DNA of 64,000 nt from Paenibacillus sabinae T27 (GTDB lineage Bacteria; Bacillota; Bacilli; Paenibacillales; Paenibacillaceae), in assembly GCF_000612505.1 (NCBI RefSeq), contig NZ_CP004078.1:2344001-2408000 (forward strand), written 5' to 3'. The first letter of the stretch is position 1. Every line of letters begins with the position of its first letter. The position numbers and the translations under genes are program-made. A model generated the notes under the pieces. The model was not told the origin of the DNA. It saw nothing but the letters and a program-made list of their open reading frames with translations, and ran no database searches. This document shows positions 18,871-26,257 of this stretch, in pieces.

Positions 18871-19530
18871 TCAAGAGCAATCAATAATGGAACATTTGAT
18901 GGAATCGGTATAACGAACAATTTTACCGGTATCGGTGTCATGCATTTTTAAACTAACCTGTAAATTGCCATTCTTAGTTGTGTTTATCGTAAAACGAGTC
19001 CCAAATGTGGTTTTTAATGGAGAACCGGCACTTCTATAGACAGGATTGTTATCCGTTGCCTGTTTTTGAAATACTACATTCCCACTTGTATCTATGAACT
19101 TAACATCGAGGGTCAGTTTAGGAGGCGTAAACGGAGTCGGACGCGAAACTCCATCCGCATCAACGTGATACAAAATGTCAAAGATGAAGGGGCTGCCGCA
19201 CTGTTCAACATTTCCGCATTGACTACTGAAAAGATTTTGATAGGAGGGAGTGGCATCTCCAAAGCAGGTTGAATCTTTCGGAAATATTGCAATAGATAGA
19301 AATTGATCCGGATTCCATTGAGCACCTGGTGCAGACTTTTTCAGTTCCTGTGGCTGACTCAGATCTAAATCTGGTGTTGCGATGGCCATAGAAGAGGCAC
19401 TCTCGGGAATTACGCCTCCATAACTGCTGCCTCCGAATGCTTGATCGTCACCTACCGTATTGCCGTTAGCTGGGAAGGCCCCGCTTAGTACCGAGCTTTC
19501 ATTACTTTCCGGGTCTTTGTTGTCAATCAT
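18871..19530 (-). CDS. Hypothetical protein (219 aa), first gene of the giant-protein operon
   Basis: Unrecognised soluble protein. Residues 1-70 are low-complexity, rich in Ser, Gly, Asn and Pro. The rest is beta-rich with a Cys cluster (STCFGDATPSYQNLF, SSQCGNVEQCGSPF) and a C-terminal KCSIIDCS. The motif KLTLDVKFIDTSGNVVFQK suggests an Ig-like or C2-like beta sandwich. ATG 19530 follows AAAGGAG; the frame extends to 19575 without a second ribosome site. It is visibly more AT-rich than the two giant genes 36 bp downstream, which hints at a different history or chimeric assembly of the operon. Confidence 0.8.
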   Translation of the reverse strand: MIDNKDPESNESSVLSGAFPANGNTVGDDQAFGGSSYGGVIPESASSMAIATPDLDLSQPQELKKSAPGAQWNPDQFLSIAIFPKDSTCFGDATPSYQNLFSSQCGNVEQCGSPFIFDILYHVDADGVSRPTPFTPPKLTLDVKFIDTSGNVVFQKQATDNNPVYRSAGSPLKTTFGTRFTINTTKNGNLQVSLKMHDTDTGKIVRYTDSIKCSIIDCS

Positions 19531-19620
19531 TAATGATTCTCCTTTCTTTTCTGTTCCTTTTATGCACACTCTCATGAAATTCGCTACTTAGTATTTGTAC
19601 GGAACTACTATTTATACGGT

Positions 19621-19656
19621 AAAAAAAAGCAACCAAATCATAAACATTTGGCTGCT
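19621..19656 (-). terminator. Terminator upstream of giant-protein operon (minus strand)
   Basis: Read on the minus strand: AGCAGCCAAAT / ATTTGGTTGCT stem with a 7-base loop, followed by eight T residues. It ends transcription from the remnant gene at 19666-20101 before the operon begins. Confidence 0.8.
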
Positions 19657-19665
19657 TTCTATTAC

Positions 19666-20101
19666 TTAGTGATTTTTTATCCATTCTTGCTTTTGCATAA
19701 CACTTAATCGGCACGGGGTCATCCAACTTTCTATGTAACGTGGACTAAAACCTCTAATGACGGGTCCCTTATCGTTAGAGAAGACGTGGGGAATGTTATA
19801 GTTTGGCAGCATACCCTGTGTAAACATAGTGTCCCCCAAGGATCCGCAACTTACAAAACGGTCAACTGAATGCATGTTTCCATACTCTTCACAGAGAGCT
19901 TGAAACCATACGTCGGTTTTAAGGGCCGCCAGACTGTCCTCCAGCCGCGTCAATGTCAGTCTTAAGTTGCTGTCCACGGTAAATGTCGGTACATTCACCA
20001 TCTTGGTCAATCCACATTTCGTCGTATGATTTGTCACCATTATAAGATGCGCTGGCAATTGACAAATAAGTCAACATTTCATTAGCGGTGCCAGCGGACA
20101 T
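19666..20101 (-). pseudogene. Frameshifted gene remnant of unknown function
   Basis: Two overlapping minus-strand frames appear to be one broken gene. The first reads MSAGTANEMLTYLSIASASY ... SYDEMWIDQDG (from 20101). The second takes over near 19990 with VPTFTVDSNLRLTLTRLEDS and continues through WFQALCEEYGNMHSV and GFSPRYIESWMTPCRLSVMQ to a stop at 19666. Coding quality is good on both sides of the switch, so a single indel near 19990-20000 explains it. No ribosome site precedes the first ATG, so the 5' end may also be missing. I do not recognise the family. Its terminator follows at 19621. Confidence 0.5.
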
Positions 20102-20102
20102 G

Positions 20103-20137
20103 AAAAAAGATGACCCTGAGGAATTCCAAGGTCATCT
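20103..20137 (-). terminator. Hairpin terminator on minus strand
   Basis: Minus strand: AGATGACC ... GGGTCATCT stem followed by TTTTTT. It sits just upstream of the remnant gene and would stop minus-strand transcripts from the toxin side. Confidence 0.6.
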
Positions 20138-20262
20138 GCTGCTTTCCTTCCTGCAGGAAAGAAAAGGGAAGTAGATTTTTTATGCTGGGCTTTCTAAAAA
20201 CACAAGGGGGTAGACCCGGTAATGGGCTAAATGTAAATCTATCCAGTCTGCAACCGCCATGG

Positions 20263-20268
20263 TATAAT
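20263..20268 (+). promoter_or_regulatory. -10 box for the holin-like toxin gene
   Basis: TATAAT about 64 bases before the toxin ATG. No good -35 box is visible at 17 bases. Confidence 0.45.
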
Positions 20269-20331
20269 GACTGGAGCAATAGAAAGGCTTGTAAGGGCGG
20301 CCGGCTAATCTCCCGGAAGGGAGGTGATGCC

Positions 20332-20415
20332 ATGGAGGTTTATCAAGCGTTGTCACTGATGTTCATGTTCGGCATGTTCATTATTGCTCTGCTGAATTAC
20401 CTCAAAAAGAAATAG
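20332..20415 (+). CDS. Holin-like small membrane toxin (type I toxin family)
   Basis: A 27-aa peptide: MEVYQALSLM, a hydrophobic segment FMFGMFIIALLNYL and a Lys tail. This is the pattern of the 'putative holin-like toxin' / TxpA-like peptides of Bacillales: xVYQALSLM start, one membrane helix, charged end. The GAAGGGAGGTGAT ribosome site is very strong. A perfect 14-bp inverted repeat starts inside the stop region and continues past it (20407-20448). Such peptides damage membranes when freed from antisense RNA control; an antisense transcript from the right is plausible here. Confidence 0.75.
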   Translation: MEVYQALSLMFMFGMFIIALLNYLKKK

Positions 20416-20450
20416 GCCGCCCTCTGACCGGGTCGCGGCCTATTTCTTGT
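20405..20450. terminator. Bidirectional hairpin over the toxin stop codon
   Basis: AAGAAATAGGCCGC (20407-20420) pairs perfectly with GCGGCCTATTTCTT (20435-20448). On the minus strand it is followed by TTTTT, so it would end an antisense RNA as well as the toxin mRNA. Confidence 0.75.
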
Positions 20451-20545
20451 AGGTAAACCGTGTTAAAGCCGAACCGCCCTTAAAAGCGGCTATTGCTTGG
20501 AGAGTCGTGTTCGCGCACGGCTCTCTTTGCATTGTACGCTGTTTC
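20407..20545 (-). ncRNA. Candidate antisense antitoxin RNA (RatA-like)
   Basis: Inferred. A minus-strand TATAGT at 20558-20553 could start an RNA near 20545 that runs through a small hairpin (AGAGAGCCGTGCGCGAACACGACTCTC type, 20498-20525) and ends at the hairpin over the toxin stop codon. It would overlap the toxin mRNA tail, as RatA does with txpA. The -35 box is weak. Confidence 0.35.
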
Positions 20546-20754
20546 TAGCCCTACTATACCACATTTCCATAAAACTAAAAATAGTTATACGTGGATTGCT
20601 TTCAGCATATTTTCGAAGTTGCTTGCTGCGGCTAAATCAGCTCCATAAAGAACAATGGTACCAAAAGTTTAGGGTTTGTGCTGAAATTCGTCCCCCGATT
20701 CGTACCTGATTCTACTTTTCTGGTGAATTTCAGTAATTTCAATCAACGGGAAAA

Positions 20755-20783
20755 GAAAAAACCCTTGATTTACAAGGGTTTTT
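20755..20783 (-). terminator. Former host terminator of the tRNA-Val gene
   Basis: Minus strand: AAACCCTTG-TAAAT-CAAGGGTTTTTT. It lies 11 bp beyond the left attachment repeat and would have been the terminator of the tRNA gene before the element inserted. Confidence 0.7.
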
Positions 20784-20793
20784 CGTGGTGATT

Positions 20794-20839
20794 CGTATAG
20801 GACGGATGGGGATCGAACCCATGACCCCTACCCTGTCAA
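20794..20839. repeat. attL: left 46-bp copy of tRNA-Val 3' part
   Basis: Identical over 46 bases to 41240-41285; the match ends where the anticodon loop begins (GTCAA then T versus G). It is only a fragment of the tRNA and not functional by itself. Confidence 0.9.
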
Positions 20840-21334
20840 TGGAGCACCGTGGTTTCCTTTGCTGTCCCGCGAGGGCATTAAGGCTTATAAATCGAGGAAT
20901 CGAAAGGAGAGTTGATAAATCACATTACCTTCGATATCCGCATGTTATTTAGAGTGTGCTACCACAGTGCTACCATGGTACCAGACAAATCGTAGTGCTA
21001 TTCTCGTTATTTTGCTGCTTATCACATTATAAAAATGAAGAGTGTTTTGAATCTTTTTAATAACTCTTTCATCATTCACACTATTGTATATAAGTCCATG
21101 CGATTCCTACATTCAAGCATCCATTCACCATCCTAATATGACAGATCATAAACGAAGTGGTATCTTGTCTTAGCATCGTGATAACCCCAGTTCTTGCCGT
21201 TATCAAAGGTAATCCATTCATTTCTTTAATGAAACGAAAGCATCGATGTTGATTCGATGCAGAATAACATCATGATAGGCCTCGCAACGATGCCTCTTTA
21301 GTAACTATTGTATGAAGATAAGGGTTTGGCAATC
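20840..21334. other. Gene-free left end of the element
   Basis: No convincing coding region. It contains the paired arm-type repeats at 20956-20977; the rest is AT-rich with many stops in all frames. Confidence 0.6.
20956..20977. repeat. Probable integrase arm-type sites, left
   Basis: GTGCTACCA occurs twice (20956-20964 and 20967-20975) with an 11-bp period, about 120 bp inside attL. The right end has the same pair spacing at 41141-41160. Confidence 0.6.
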
Positions 21335-22507
21335 CTATGTGTATAGAACTTCATTCAACCATTGATCAGTTGCCATAGTCAGTTCTTCCCAGCTTATCCC
21401 TTGTTTAGCCAATCTGAAATCTGCTTGACCTAAAACGCCTGTGTAGTTATAAGCCATTTGCCGACAAATCATGATCACAGCCCGAGTTGTACAATTTAGC
21501 CAGTAAGCATCGAAGCTATTGCTGCTAGCAGTAGCTGTAAGCTGAGCTAATTCGATTTCTCTGTAAGTATTAAGCTCGGGAATAATTTTTTTTAAATGAG
21601 TATATAAAGTTTGATCTTTATACACGTGGCACATAACCGTAGTCGCAATTACTCTAGCACTGACATTACAGGCTTCGTAAAACTCACTTTTTTTAGGATT
21701 ATTCTCTTTATCCATTTGTAGATAAGTTCCTAACCAGTTAATAAAAGCCGCATAACCTAAAGCTTTCTCCAACTCCGTGAAGGCTTTATCACTCCTATTA
21801 CCTTGCATCTCTTTGCTGGCTCTTGTTGTCTCGTTTTTAATTAACATCATCGTTCGCTGGTCAACTAATATTATATTACTAATAGTTTCAGATGACACGG
21901 CTGCTTGGTGTTTAGTGGAAATTCCCCCTTGGTCAAGAGTTTCATTAATAGAACTCGATAAGGCTTGAACACCTCTCTGTTCATAACCATTAAAAACATA
22001 ACCACAGTTCTCGCACCTTGCATGATTCATAGAAAGAAAGTTTTGTTTATAACAGTTAGGACACTTAATATATAAGGATGAATTATCAATTCTTTCATTG
22101 GCGCTCTTACTACCGCTCTGACCATCAGATGTATTATTTAGCCCGTTCTCCTCGACATATTCACGGACACGTTTTAAATGGCGCTCAACAACGTCTAGTC
22201 CGCGTTTCTCATCAGGAGTTATTTCCTCCGCATCCAGCAAATCCTCGTAGCGAAGATAGGTACGAGTACTCCCATGATCAGTCACCGTGAGCCAGTGAAT
22301 CTTGTGGTTCGTGACTTGACCTTTGATGCGCTCCGAAATATTGAGCGAATCATTCTTCGTCTTCTCGTACTGCTTTTCCATGACCAGCTCTGCTTGTGCT
22401 AAGATAGCCGCCTCTTTATCAGCGCGATACGTGCGAATACCGCTGACTATAAAGATAGCCAGAATGACTAGAGCGATGGAGATTACGATTTCGATAGTAA
22501 TAGACAC
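21335..22507 (-). CDS. Membrane-anchored zinc-ribbon protein, hypothetical
   Basis: A 390-aa protein. Residues 5-24 form one N-terminal membrane helix (IEIVISIALVILAIFIVSGI), followed by a charged helical part to about 125. A zinc ribbon comes next with two CxxC knuckles: Cys149-Cys152 (KCPNCYKQ) and Cys165-Cys168 (RCENCGYVF). The helical C-terminal domain (180-390) is unfamiliar. The start is GTG 22507, 7 bases after CAGGAGGATG. Probably anchored facing the cytoplasm. Function unknown; lies in the left cargo region of the element. Confidence 0.75.
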   Translation of the reverse strand: MSITIEIVISIALVILAIFIVSGIRTYRADKEAAILAQAELVMEKQYEKTKNDSLNISERIKGQVTNHKIHWLTVTDHGSTRTYLRYEDLLDAEEITPDEKRGLDVVERHLKRVREYVEENGLNNTSDGQSGSKSANERIDNSSLYIKCPNCYKQNFLSMNHARCENCGYVFNGYEQRGVQALSSSINETLDQGGISTKHQAAVSSETISNIILVDQRTMMLIKNETTRASKEMQGNRSDKAFTELEKALGYAAFINWLGTYLQMDKENNPKKSEFYEACNVSARVIATTVMCHVYKDQTLYTHLKKIIPELNTYREIELAQLTATASSNSFDAYWLNCTTRAVIMICRQMAYNYTGVLGQADFRLAKQGISWEELTMATDQWLNEVLYT

Positions 22508-22680
22508 AGAACATCCTCCTGACTTTTATAAATAAAACTAGTCGGTGTCTTCCTAGCACCTTTCTTGTCCTCTGAAATCCTGTAAGTTGTTGGTTTTCCG
22601 TTACTATCTATAGCTTGAACTTTACTTCCTGAGTAACCAGAAATGATAAATCTTACAATCTGAATGTTATCTGTTACCAC
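22483..22680 (-). CDS. Small hypothetical ORF overlapping the zinc-ribbon gene
   Basis: A 65-aa frame (MVTDNIQIVRFIISGYSGSK ...) from GTG 22680 whose end overlaps the start of the next gene by 25 bases. The composition looks protein-like (SKVQAIDSNGKPTTYRISED), but there is no ribosome site before the GTG and the 5' part may be lost. Could be a gene fragment. Confidence 0.35.
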   Translation of the reverse strand: MVTDNIQIVRFIISGYSGSKVQAIDSNGKPTTYRISEDKKGARKTPTSFIYKSQEDVLCLLLSKS

Positions 22681-22767
22681 GTAGTATGTACTCAGTTCGA
22701 TTGATGTACAGAAAAGTATTGGTTTGGTTTAGCGTCGTTGATTGAATGAGTTAGTCACACTGTGAGA

Positions 22768-23766
22768 TCAATCAAGTGATAATGGTCCCTTATCTCCCCA
22801 TACCTTTCTTATGGCATTATTTTCTCGATCTGAGAAGATGTATCCTGACCCGTCCCATGAGAAATCAGTAGGATGGTGCATTTGGACTTCATCTGCTATG
22901 CCATCTGTATAGCCTTGTGTACTGCCAACGAATACTTCTGTGTCGTTATGTCGATTTGAAGTTCCGCGCGGGATCGTTCGAATGATAGGTTTAAGCTTGT
23001 CTTTCACTAGAGAATAGTAAATGGTCTTCTCCTTGTCCACCCATACATCTAGGATCTGTCCTTCGTTTGTATTCAGGACAATAATGGACTTACGCGGGAA
23101 GAACTGCTCATAGTATATAAAGCCGCCCTCTGTCGCAACCATTACACCATCTGGGAGGAGTTCAAAGTTCGTAGGGTTACCATACCACCCTGTGGGTAGT
23201 AACTCCTCCATAGAGCCATTCTGAGGGTTATAGAGAGCAAATCCATAGGTACCGCCTCCAAGCTTACTCCAGAACATAAAGGCTAACTGACTCTGATACG
23301 ATTCCATTCGGTAAATGTAGTGATACTGATTTTCTTTCATCCACTTTGCAACCTTAGGCATCTCGCTCACTATGCCGTTAGTCACTTTATAGGTTCTATC
23401 CTTTAAAGCGAAGTACACGTTATTCTTCACTACAGCGAGTCCTGCTGTATAAAATTCTCCTTCACGACGAGTTACTTTATTTACTGCCATATCTACAATG
23501 GTTGTATTCCTCTTACCATTCCACATCCGAAGCTTTGTTTTCTTCTGGTCTCCATCTAAGAAGTACACATTGCCTCTGGTATCAGATACTGGGAATCTTG
23601 GGTGATCTACTGAATATGTCCCTTGTCCTGCTGTGCCATTCCCCGTAATCGTACTTACTTCGCCGTACTCCCCTTTAGCTGTGACATAAGCCTCAATTTC
23701 TGCAGCTGACACGGTACCGCATATGAATAACCCCATTACTATAACCAAGATTACTAATCTTTTCAC
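22768..23766 (-). CDS. Secreted beta-propeller (NHL-like repeat) protein
   Basis: A 332-aa exported protein with signal peptide MKRLVILVIVMGLFICGTVS ending near AAE. Repeated blades follow: a first NHL-like unit HPRFPVSDTRGNVYFLDGDQ, further units around NNVYFALKDRTYKV and LPDGVMVATEGGFIYY, and a last NHL-like unit HPTDFSWDGSGYIFSDRENN. Propellers of this kind usually bind ligands or partners outside the cell. The start is GTG 23766 after AAAGGAGATGATAAT. Decayed DNA just upstream (23778-23980) contains a piece of a paralogue. Confidence 0.75.
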   Translation of the reverse strand: MKRLVILVIVMGLFICGTVSAAEIEAYVTAKGEYGEVSTITGNGTAGQGTYSVDHPRFPVSDTRGNVYFLDGDQKKTKLRMWNGKRNTTIVDMAVNKVTRREGEFYTAGLAVVKNNVYFALKDRTYKVTNGIVSEMPKVAKWMKENQYHYIYRMESYQSQLAFMFWSKLGGGTYGFALYNPQNGSMEELLPTGWYGNPTNFELLPDGVMVATEGGFIYYEQFFPRKSIIVLNTNEGQILDVWVDKEKTIYYSLVKDKLKPIIRTIPRGTSNRHNDTEVFVGSTQGYTDGIADEVQMHHPTDFSWDGSGYIFSDRENNAIRKVWGDKGPLSLD

Positions 23767-23777
23767 ATTATCATCTC

Positions 23778-23980
23778 CTTTACTACAGCAAGTGCTGCGC
23801 TATAGAATTCTCCGTCACGGCGAGTGGCTTTATTCCTTTATGAAGCTGGCGCTGGCCAAGTATACGGCTTGTTGCTTTGTGTTTACAGCCGCATGTGAAA
23901 CAGGGGTTATTGAAGTGGCTACTGTAAAAGCTATTACCGTTGTTACGTTCTGTTCATATACATGTCTCCTCATAATCTAA
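23778..23980 (-). pseudogene. Decayed fragments of a paralogous secreted protein
   Basis: Reading the minus strand, 23841-23980 holds an AGGAG site, an ATG and a signal-peptide-like stretch (VTTVIAFTVATSITPVSHAA) interrupted by an early frameshift (stop after MNRT). Next to it, 23780-23840 closely resembles 23431-23492 inside the propeller gene (ACTACAGC..GTCCTGC.. pattern continuing through TTCTCC..CACG.CGAGT). A former second copy of the propeller gene has been deleted down to these pieces. Confidence 0.55.
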
Positions 23981-24060
23981 TTTAGACTGGTCGGTTGTTT
24001 TGGTCCGCTGTTATTTGGAAATCACTACATACGGCCCTTACTGTGACAGTCTTTAAACGG

Positions 24061-24219
24061 TTACATGCTGTTAAGTAAGCTTATTGCTACAGCGCCAAGC
24101 ACTATCAGCAACAGTATGAATAGCAGGCATCCCCAGCCGATCTTTCTAGCAACACCCTTATCGCTAAACAGCATAAATCCTACTATGACGATACCTGTAA
24201 TCAATCCAGCGCTTATCAT
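24061..24219 (-). CDS. Small membrane protein (52 aa)
   Basis: A 52-aa peptide with two membrane helices, ISAGLITGIVIVGFMLF and GCLLFILLLIVLGAVAISLL, separated by SDKGVARKIGW. The AAGGAGGTGAAGAAAG ribosome site before the ATG is excellent, which is why I accept this short gene. Function unknown; orientation matches the neighbouring minus-strand genes. Confidence 0.65.
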   Translation of the reverse strand: MISAGLITGIVIVGFMLFSDKGVARKIGWGCLLFILLLIVLGAVAISLLNSM

Positions 24220-24397
24220 TCTTTCTTCACCTCCTTACCTTAAAAATTCATATAAGGATTCAAAATTCATAAATTTTTCCAGGGTCAAATAATATATATG
24301 ATTTGTTCCTTTGAAATCCTAACGAGCCCACCCCTTATCTACAAAATAGTAGTTCTTCCAGCCTAAACCTATAATCCTAGTTGTATATTTATTACAA

Positions 24398-24456
24398 TAG
24401 TATATATATCACAAATGATACTAATACGCTATAAAATTGAATTTATAATACTATTA
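24398..24456. promoter_or_regulatory. AT-rich dyad upstream of XRE gene, probable operator
   Basis: TAGTAT (24398-24403) and ATACTA (24418-24423) form an inverted repeat, and a further ATACTAT half-site follows near 24449. It lies 55-110 bases before the XRE start, so autoregulation is likely. Confidence 0.4.
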
Positions 24457-24509
24457 AACTATCGATGCTCCGTTTGCTCTAGGCTATGGTTGCCGTAGAG
24501 GTGATAACG

Positions 24510-24854
24510 TTGAGTAGTCGTACAATGAAGCTTATAGGTGAGCGTATACGCGCTTTACGTGAACAACGAAAGTGGAGTCAGATGAAGCTAGGGGAGCTTG
24601 CCGAGCTGCATTACACTTACATCGGGCGAATTGAACGAGGTGAGAATAATGTCACAATGAAGAGCATTGAAAAGGTAGCCGCTGCGCTTGATGTCCCCTT
24701 TGAAGAACTATTCCGTTTTATTCAACCTTTAGAAAAAGGCAGGGATAACTACTATCTGTCCTTGCTTGTATCGAAATTCCAAAGCAGAAGTGCCTCGGAT
24801 CAAAAACACGCTTACGAATTACTTAGCTATATGCTTGAATGGAAAGACGAATAG
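24510..24854 (+). CDS. XRE-family transcriptional regulator
   Basis: A 114-aa protein with a classical Cro/CI helix-turn-helix in residues ~6-62: GERIRALREQRKWSQMKLGE, then LHYTYIGRIERGENNVTMKS and ALDVPFEELFRFI. The C-terminal half is helical, perhaps for dimerisation. I choose TTG 24510, just after GAGGTGAT; the frame continues up to ATG 24486 without a ribosome site. It is followed by a terminator and then the Sda-like gene. Likely the regulator of the left part of the element. Confidence 0.85.
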   Translation: MSSRTMKLIGERIRALREQRKWSQMKLGELAELHYTYIGRIERGENNVTMKSIEKVAAALDVPFEELFRFIQPLEKGRDNYYLSLLVSKFQSRSASDQKHAYELLSYMLEWKDE

Positions 24855-24868
24855 TAGTACATACAAAT

Positions 24869-24917
24869 TAAGGACTCGTATTTCATTCCGTTGAGGGATG
24901 AGTACGGGTCCTTTTTT
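24869..24917 (+). terminator. Terminator after XRE gene
   Basis: AAGGACTCGTA (24870-24880) pairs with TACGGGTCCTT (24903-24913), followed by TTTT. Confidence 0.75.
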
Positions 24918-25020
24918 GCGTTCTGCCGCTTAACAGAGATTATTAGGAGCTGTGAGATAAAGCTCTAAATTGGAGAGGAGGGAAAAGTCATGCTCAGACA
25001 ACCATTACAGAGGATGGAAC

Positions 25021-25140
25021 GTGGTCATCCTCGAAGCTTATCAGGATGCGGTTAAACTTGGACTCAGCTATGATTTCATTCAGCTTCTTAAAGAAGAACT
25101 GAATCGGCGCGGCATTAACACAAATCTTACAGAGGAGTGA
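25021..25140 (+). CDS. sda: Sda-like sporulation kinase inhibitor
   Basis: A 39-aa peptide, ILEAYQDAVKLGLSYDFIQL then LKEELNRRGI. It aligns well with Bacillus Sda ([28 protein letters not shown]), including the DFI turn needed for kinase contact. Sda binds the dimerisation helix of sporulation sensor kinases and blocks Spo0A activation. GTG 25021 with GAGG seven bases upstream gives this length. The upstream codons in frame (SDN...) resemble the usual LSDE start of Sda, and a good ribosome site with ATG 24990 sits one frame off, so the 5' end may carry a 1-nt shift. The 25146 gene follows at once. Confidence 0.65.
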   Translation: MVILEAYQDAVKLGLSYDFIQLLKEELNRRGINTNLTEE

Positions 25141-25145
25141 TTTGA

Positions 25146-25574
25146 TTGAGCAGACAAATATTGATTGCACAAGCTAAGGGGAATATCCAGTACCAGTTTT
25201 ACAGTACAAGCATGCTATATCCCGCTTACTACAATAACTACAGAGGTTCTGAAATCATTAAGAATGTAAAGCTTAGCGTATATGGCATAGTTGCAATCAT
25301 TTTTATAGGTCAGGAACAAATTCATTATGACAGTGGCCCGCTTAATACAAGGAATTATAAGGTCAGCGCATTGTTCCATCATCTGTGCAGACAGGACATA
25401 CAAGAAGTTGAGGAGATAAGACGAATTATCTGGAGCGAATATTCGGATTGGTGCAAAAATTCATATGGCAATCCATTCAGTCAAAAAGCGAATCAATTGC
25501 TAAGGAGGGATCTATCCATCAAGAAATTCAGGCTGAAATCAGATAATGAAGTAAGTAAGAATAATGAACGGTAG
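25146..25574 (+). CDS. Hypothetical protein, element cargo
   Basis: A 142-aa protein I do not recognise. The N-terminal half is beta-rich (QILIAQAKGNIQYQFYSTSM, KLSVYGIVAIIFIG); the C-terminal half is helical and basic. No signal peptide. TTG 25146 lies 8 bases after AGAGGAG, which overlaps the end of the Sda-like gene, so the two are co-translated. A terminator follows at 25575. Confidence 0.65.
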   Translation: MSRQILIAQAKGNIQYQFYSTSMLYPAYYNNYRGSEIIKNVKLSVYGIVAIIFIGQEQIHYDSGPLNTRNYKVSALFHHLCRQDIQEVEEIRRIIWSEYSDWCKNSYGNPFSQKANQLLRRDLSIKKFRLKSDNEVSKNNER

Positions 25575-25620
25575 GACTCCTACTTATTTGCCAATCACGG
25601 CAATAGTAGGAGTCTTTATT
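25575..25620 (+). terminator. Terminator after the Sda-like pair
   Basis: GACTCCTAC (25575-25583) and GTAGGAGTC (25606-25614) with TTTATT after it. Confidence 0.75.
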
Positions 25621-25733
25621 AATTTCAGCAGTTTAACAAGCCAATATAAAACAAAGCTTGATATCCAGACATAACAGGCAAGACAGAGAATAAAAAGGCT
25701 GTGTGAGAGTAGGTCGTCGGGAGGTAATTAATA

Positions 25734-25955
25734 TTGAAGGAAAATAAAATCATCAATGAAGAAATGACTGTTCTTTTACGGCAATTGGTTATGCAAAATC
25801 AGATCAGTATGGCAGGGCATGTGCTTAAAGCCTATTTTATTCGACGATGGAAGACCAATGAGGAGTTGGCGACCAAGTATGTAAGAGGTTATTTCTTTAA
25901 GTATTATCCCGAGCAACTTGAGAGGCACCTGAAGCGTCTACATGCAGTTAGATAG
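25734..25955 (+). CDS. Small hypothetical protein, copy A of a duplicated gene
   Basis: A 73-aa helical, basic protein (EEMTVLLRQLVMQNQISMAG, then VRGYFFKYYPEQLERHL). A relative lies at 33808-34025 (MTILLRQLVMNGHFRMAG ...), there broken by frameshifts. TTG 25734 follows GGGAGGTAA. The next gene also has a relative in the same order, at 34047. Function unknown. Confidence 0.65.
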   Translation: MKENKIINEEMTVLLRQLVMQNQISMAGHVLKAYFIRRWKTNEELATKYVRGYFFKYYPEQLERHLKRLHAVR

Positions 25956-25970
25956 GGAGGTTGATAATCA

Positions 25971-26162
25971 ATGATGAAGGAGCTCCCAGAGTGTAAAAGA
26001 GGCTCTACAGGAGGTCAGGAAGCTCCGAACAGTAAAGCTCCACTTCATACCAAAAACGGGTTAAGAAATAATCGTTACCTGACCCTGTTGGTAATGACGG
26101 AAATGCAGCTTGAGCAACTGCAAGATAATGAAAAAGGACGCTTTGCAGAGCGCCCTCGGTAA
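25971..26162 (+). CDS. Small hypothetical protein, copy A of second duplicated gene
   Basis: A 63-aa protein. Its C-terminal half (YLTLLVMTEMQLEQLQ, NEKGRFAERPR) matches the end of the 34047 gene product (YVKCLALLAKTEIQLGEKEK GR). GGGAGGTTGATAATCA precedes ATG 25971. The N-terminal half does not align. Function unknown. Confidence 0.55.
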   Translation: MMKELPECKRGSTGGQEAPNSKAPLHTKNGLRNNRYLTLLVMTEMQLEQLQDNEKGRFAERPR

Positions 26163-26205
26163 TACTTATTCGAATCAATAATAAACAAATATCAGTTCAT
26201 ATTCA

Positions 26206-26238
26206 AGAGGAGCGGCTGCGGCTGACTCCTCTATTTTA
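26206..26238 (+). terminator. Weak hairpin terminator upstream of radC-like gene
   Basis: AGAGGAG / CTCCTCT stem with a GC-rich loop and ATTTT tail. Confidence 0.5.
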
Positions 26239-26257
26239 CGTTATGGAGGAATTTATA

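Noticed and set aside
20794..20839. A second complete tRNA-Val
   Set aside because: Only the 3' half is present; the 5' half and anticodon are missing.
24869..25620. CRISPR-like repeats among the short hairpins of the element
   Set aside because: The hairpins are isolated terminators with different sequences and no regular spacing.
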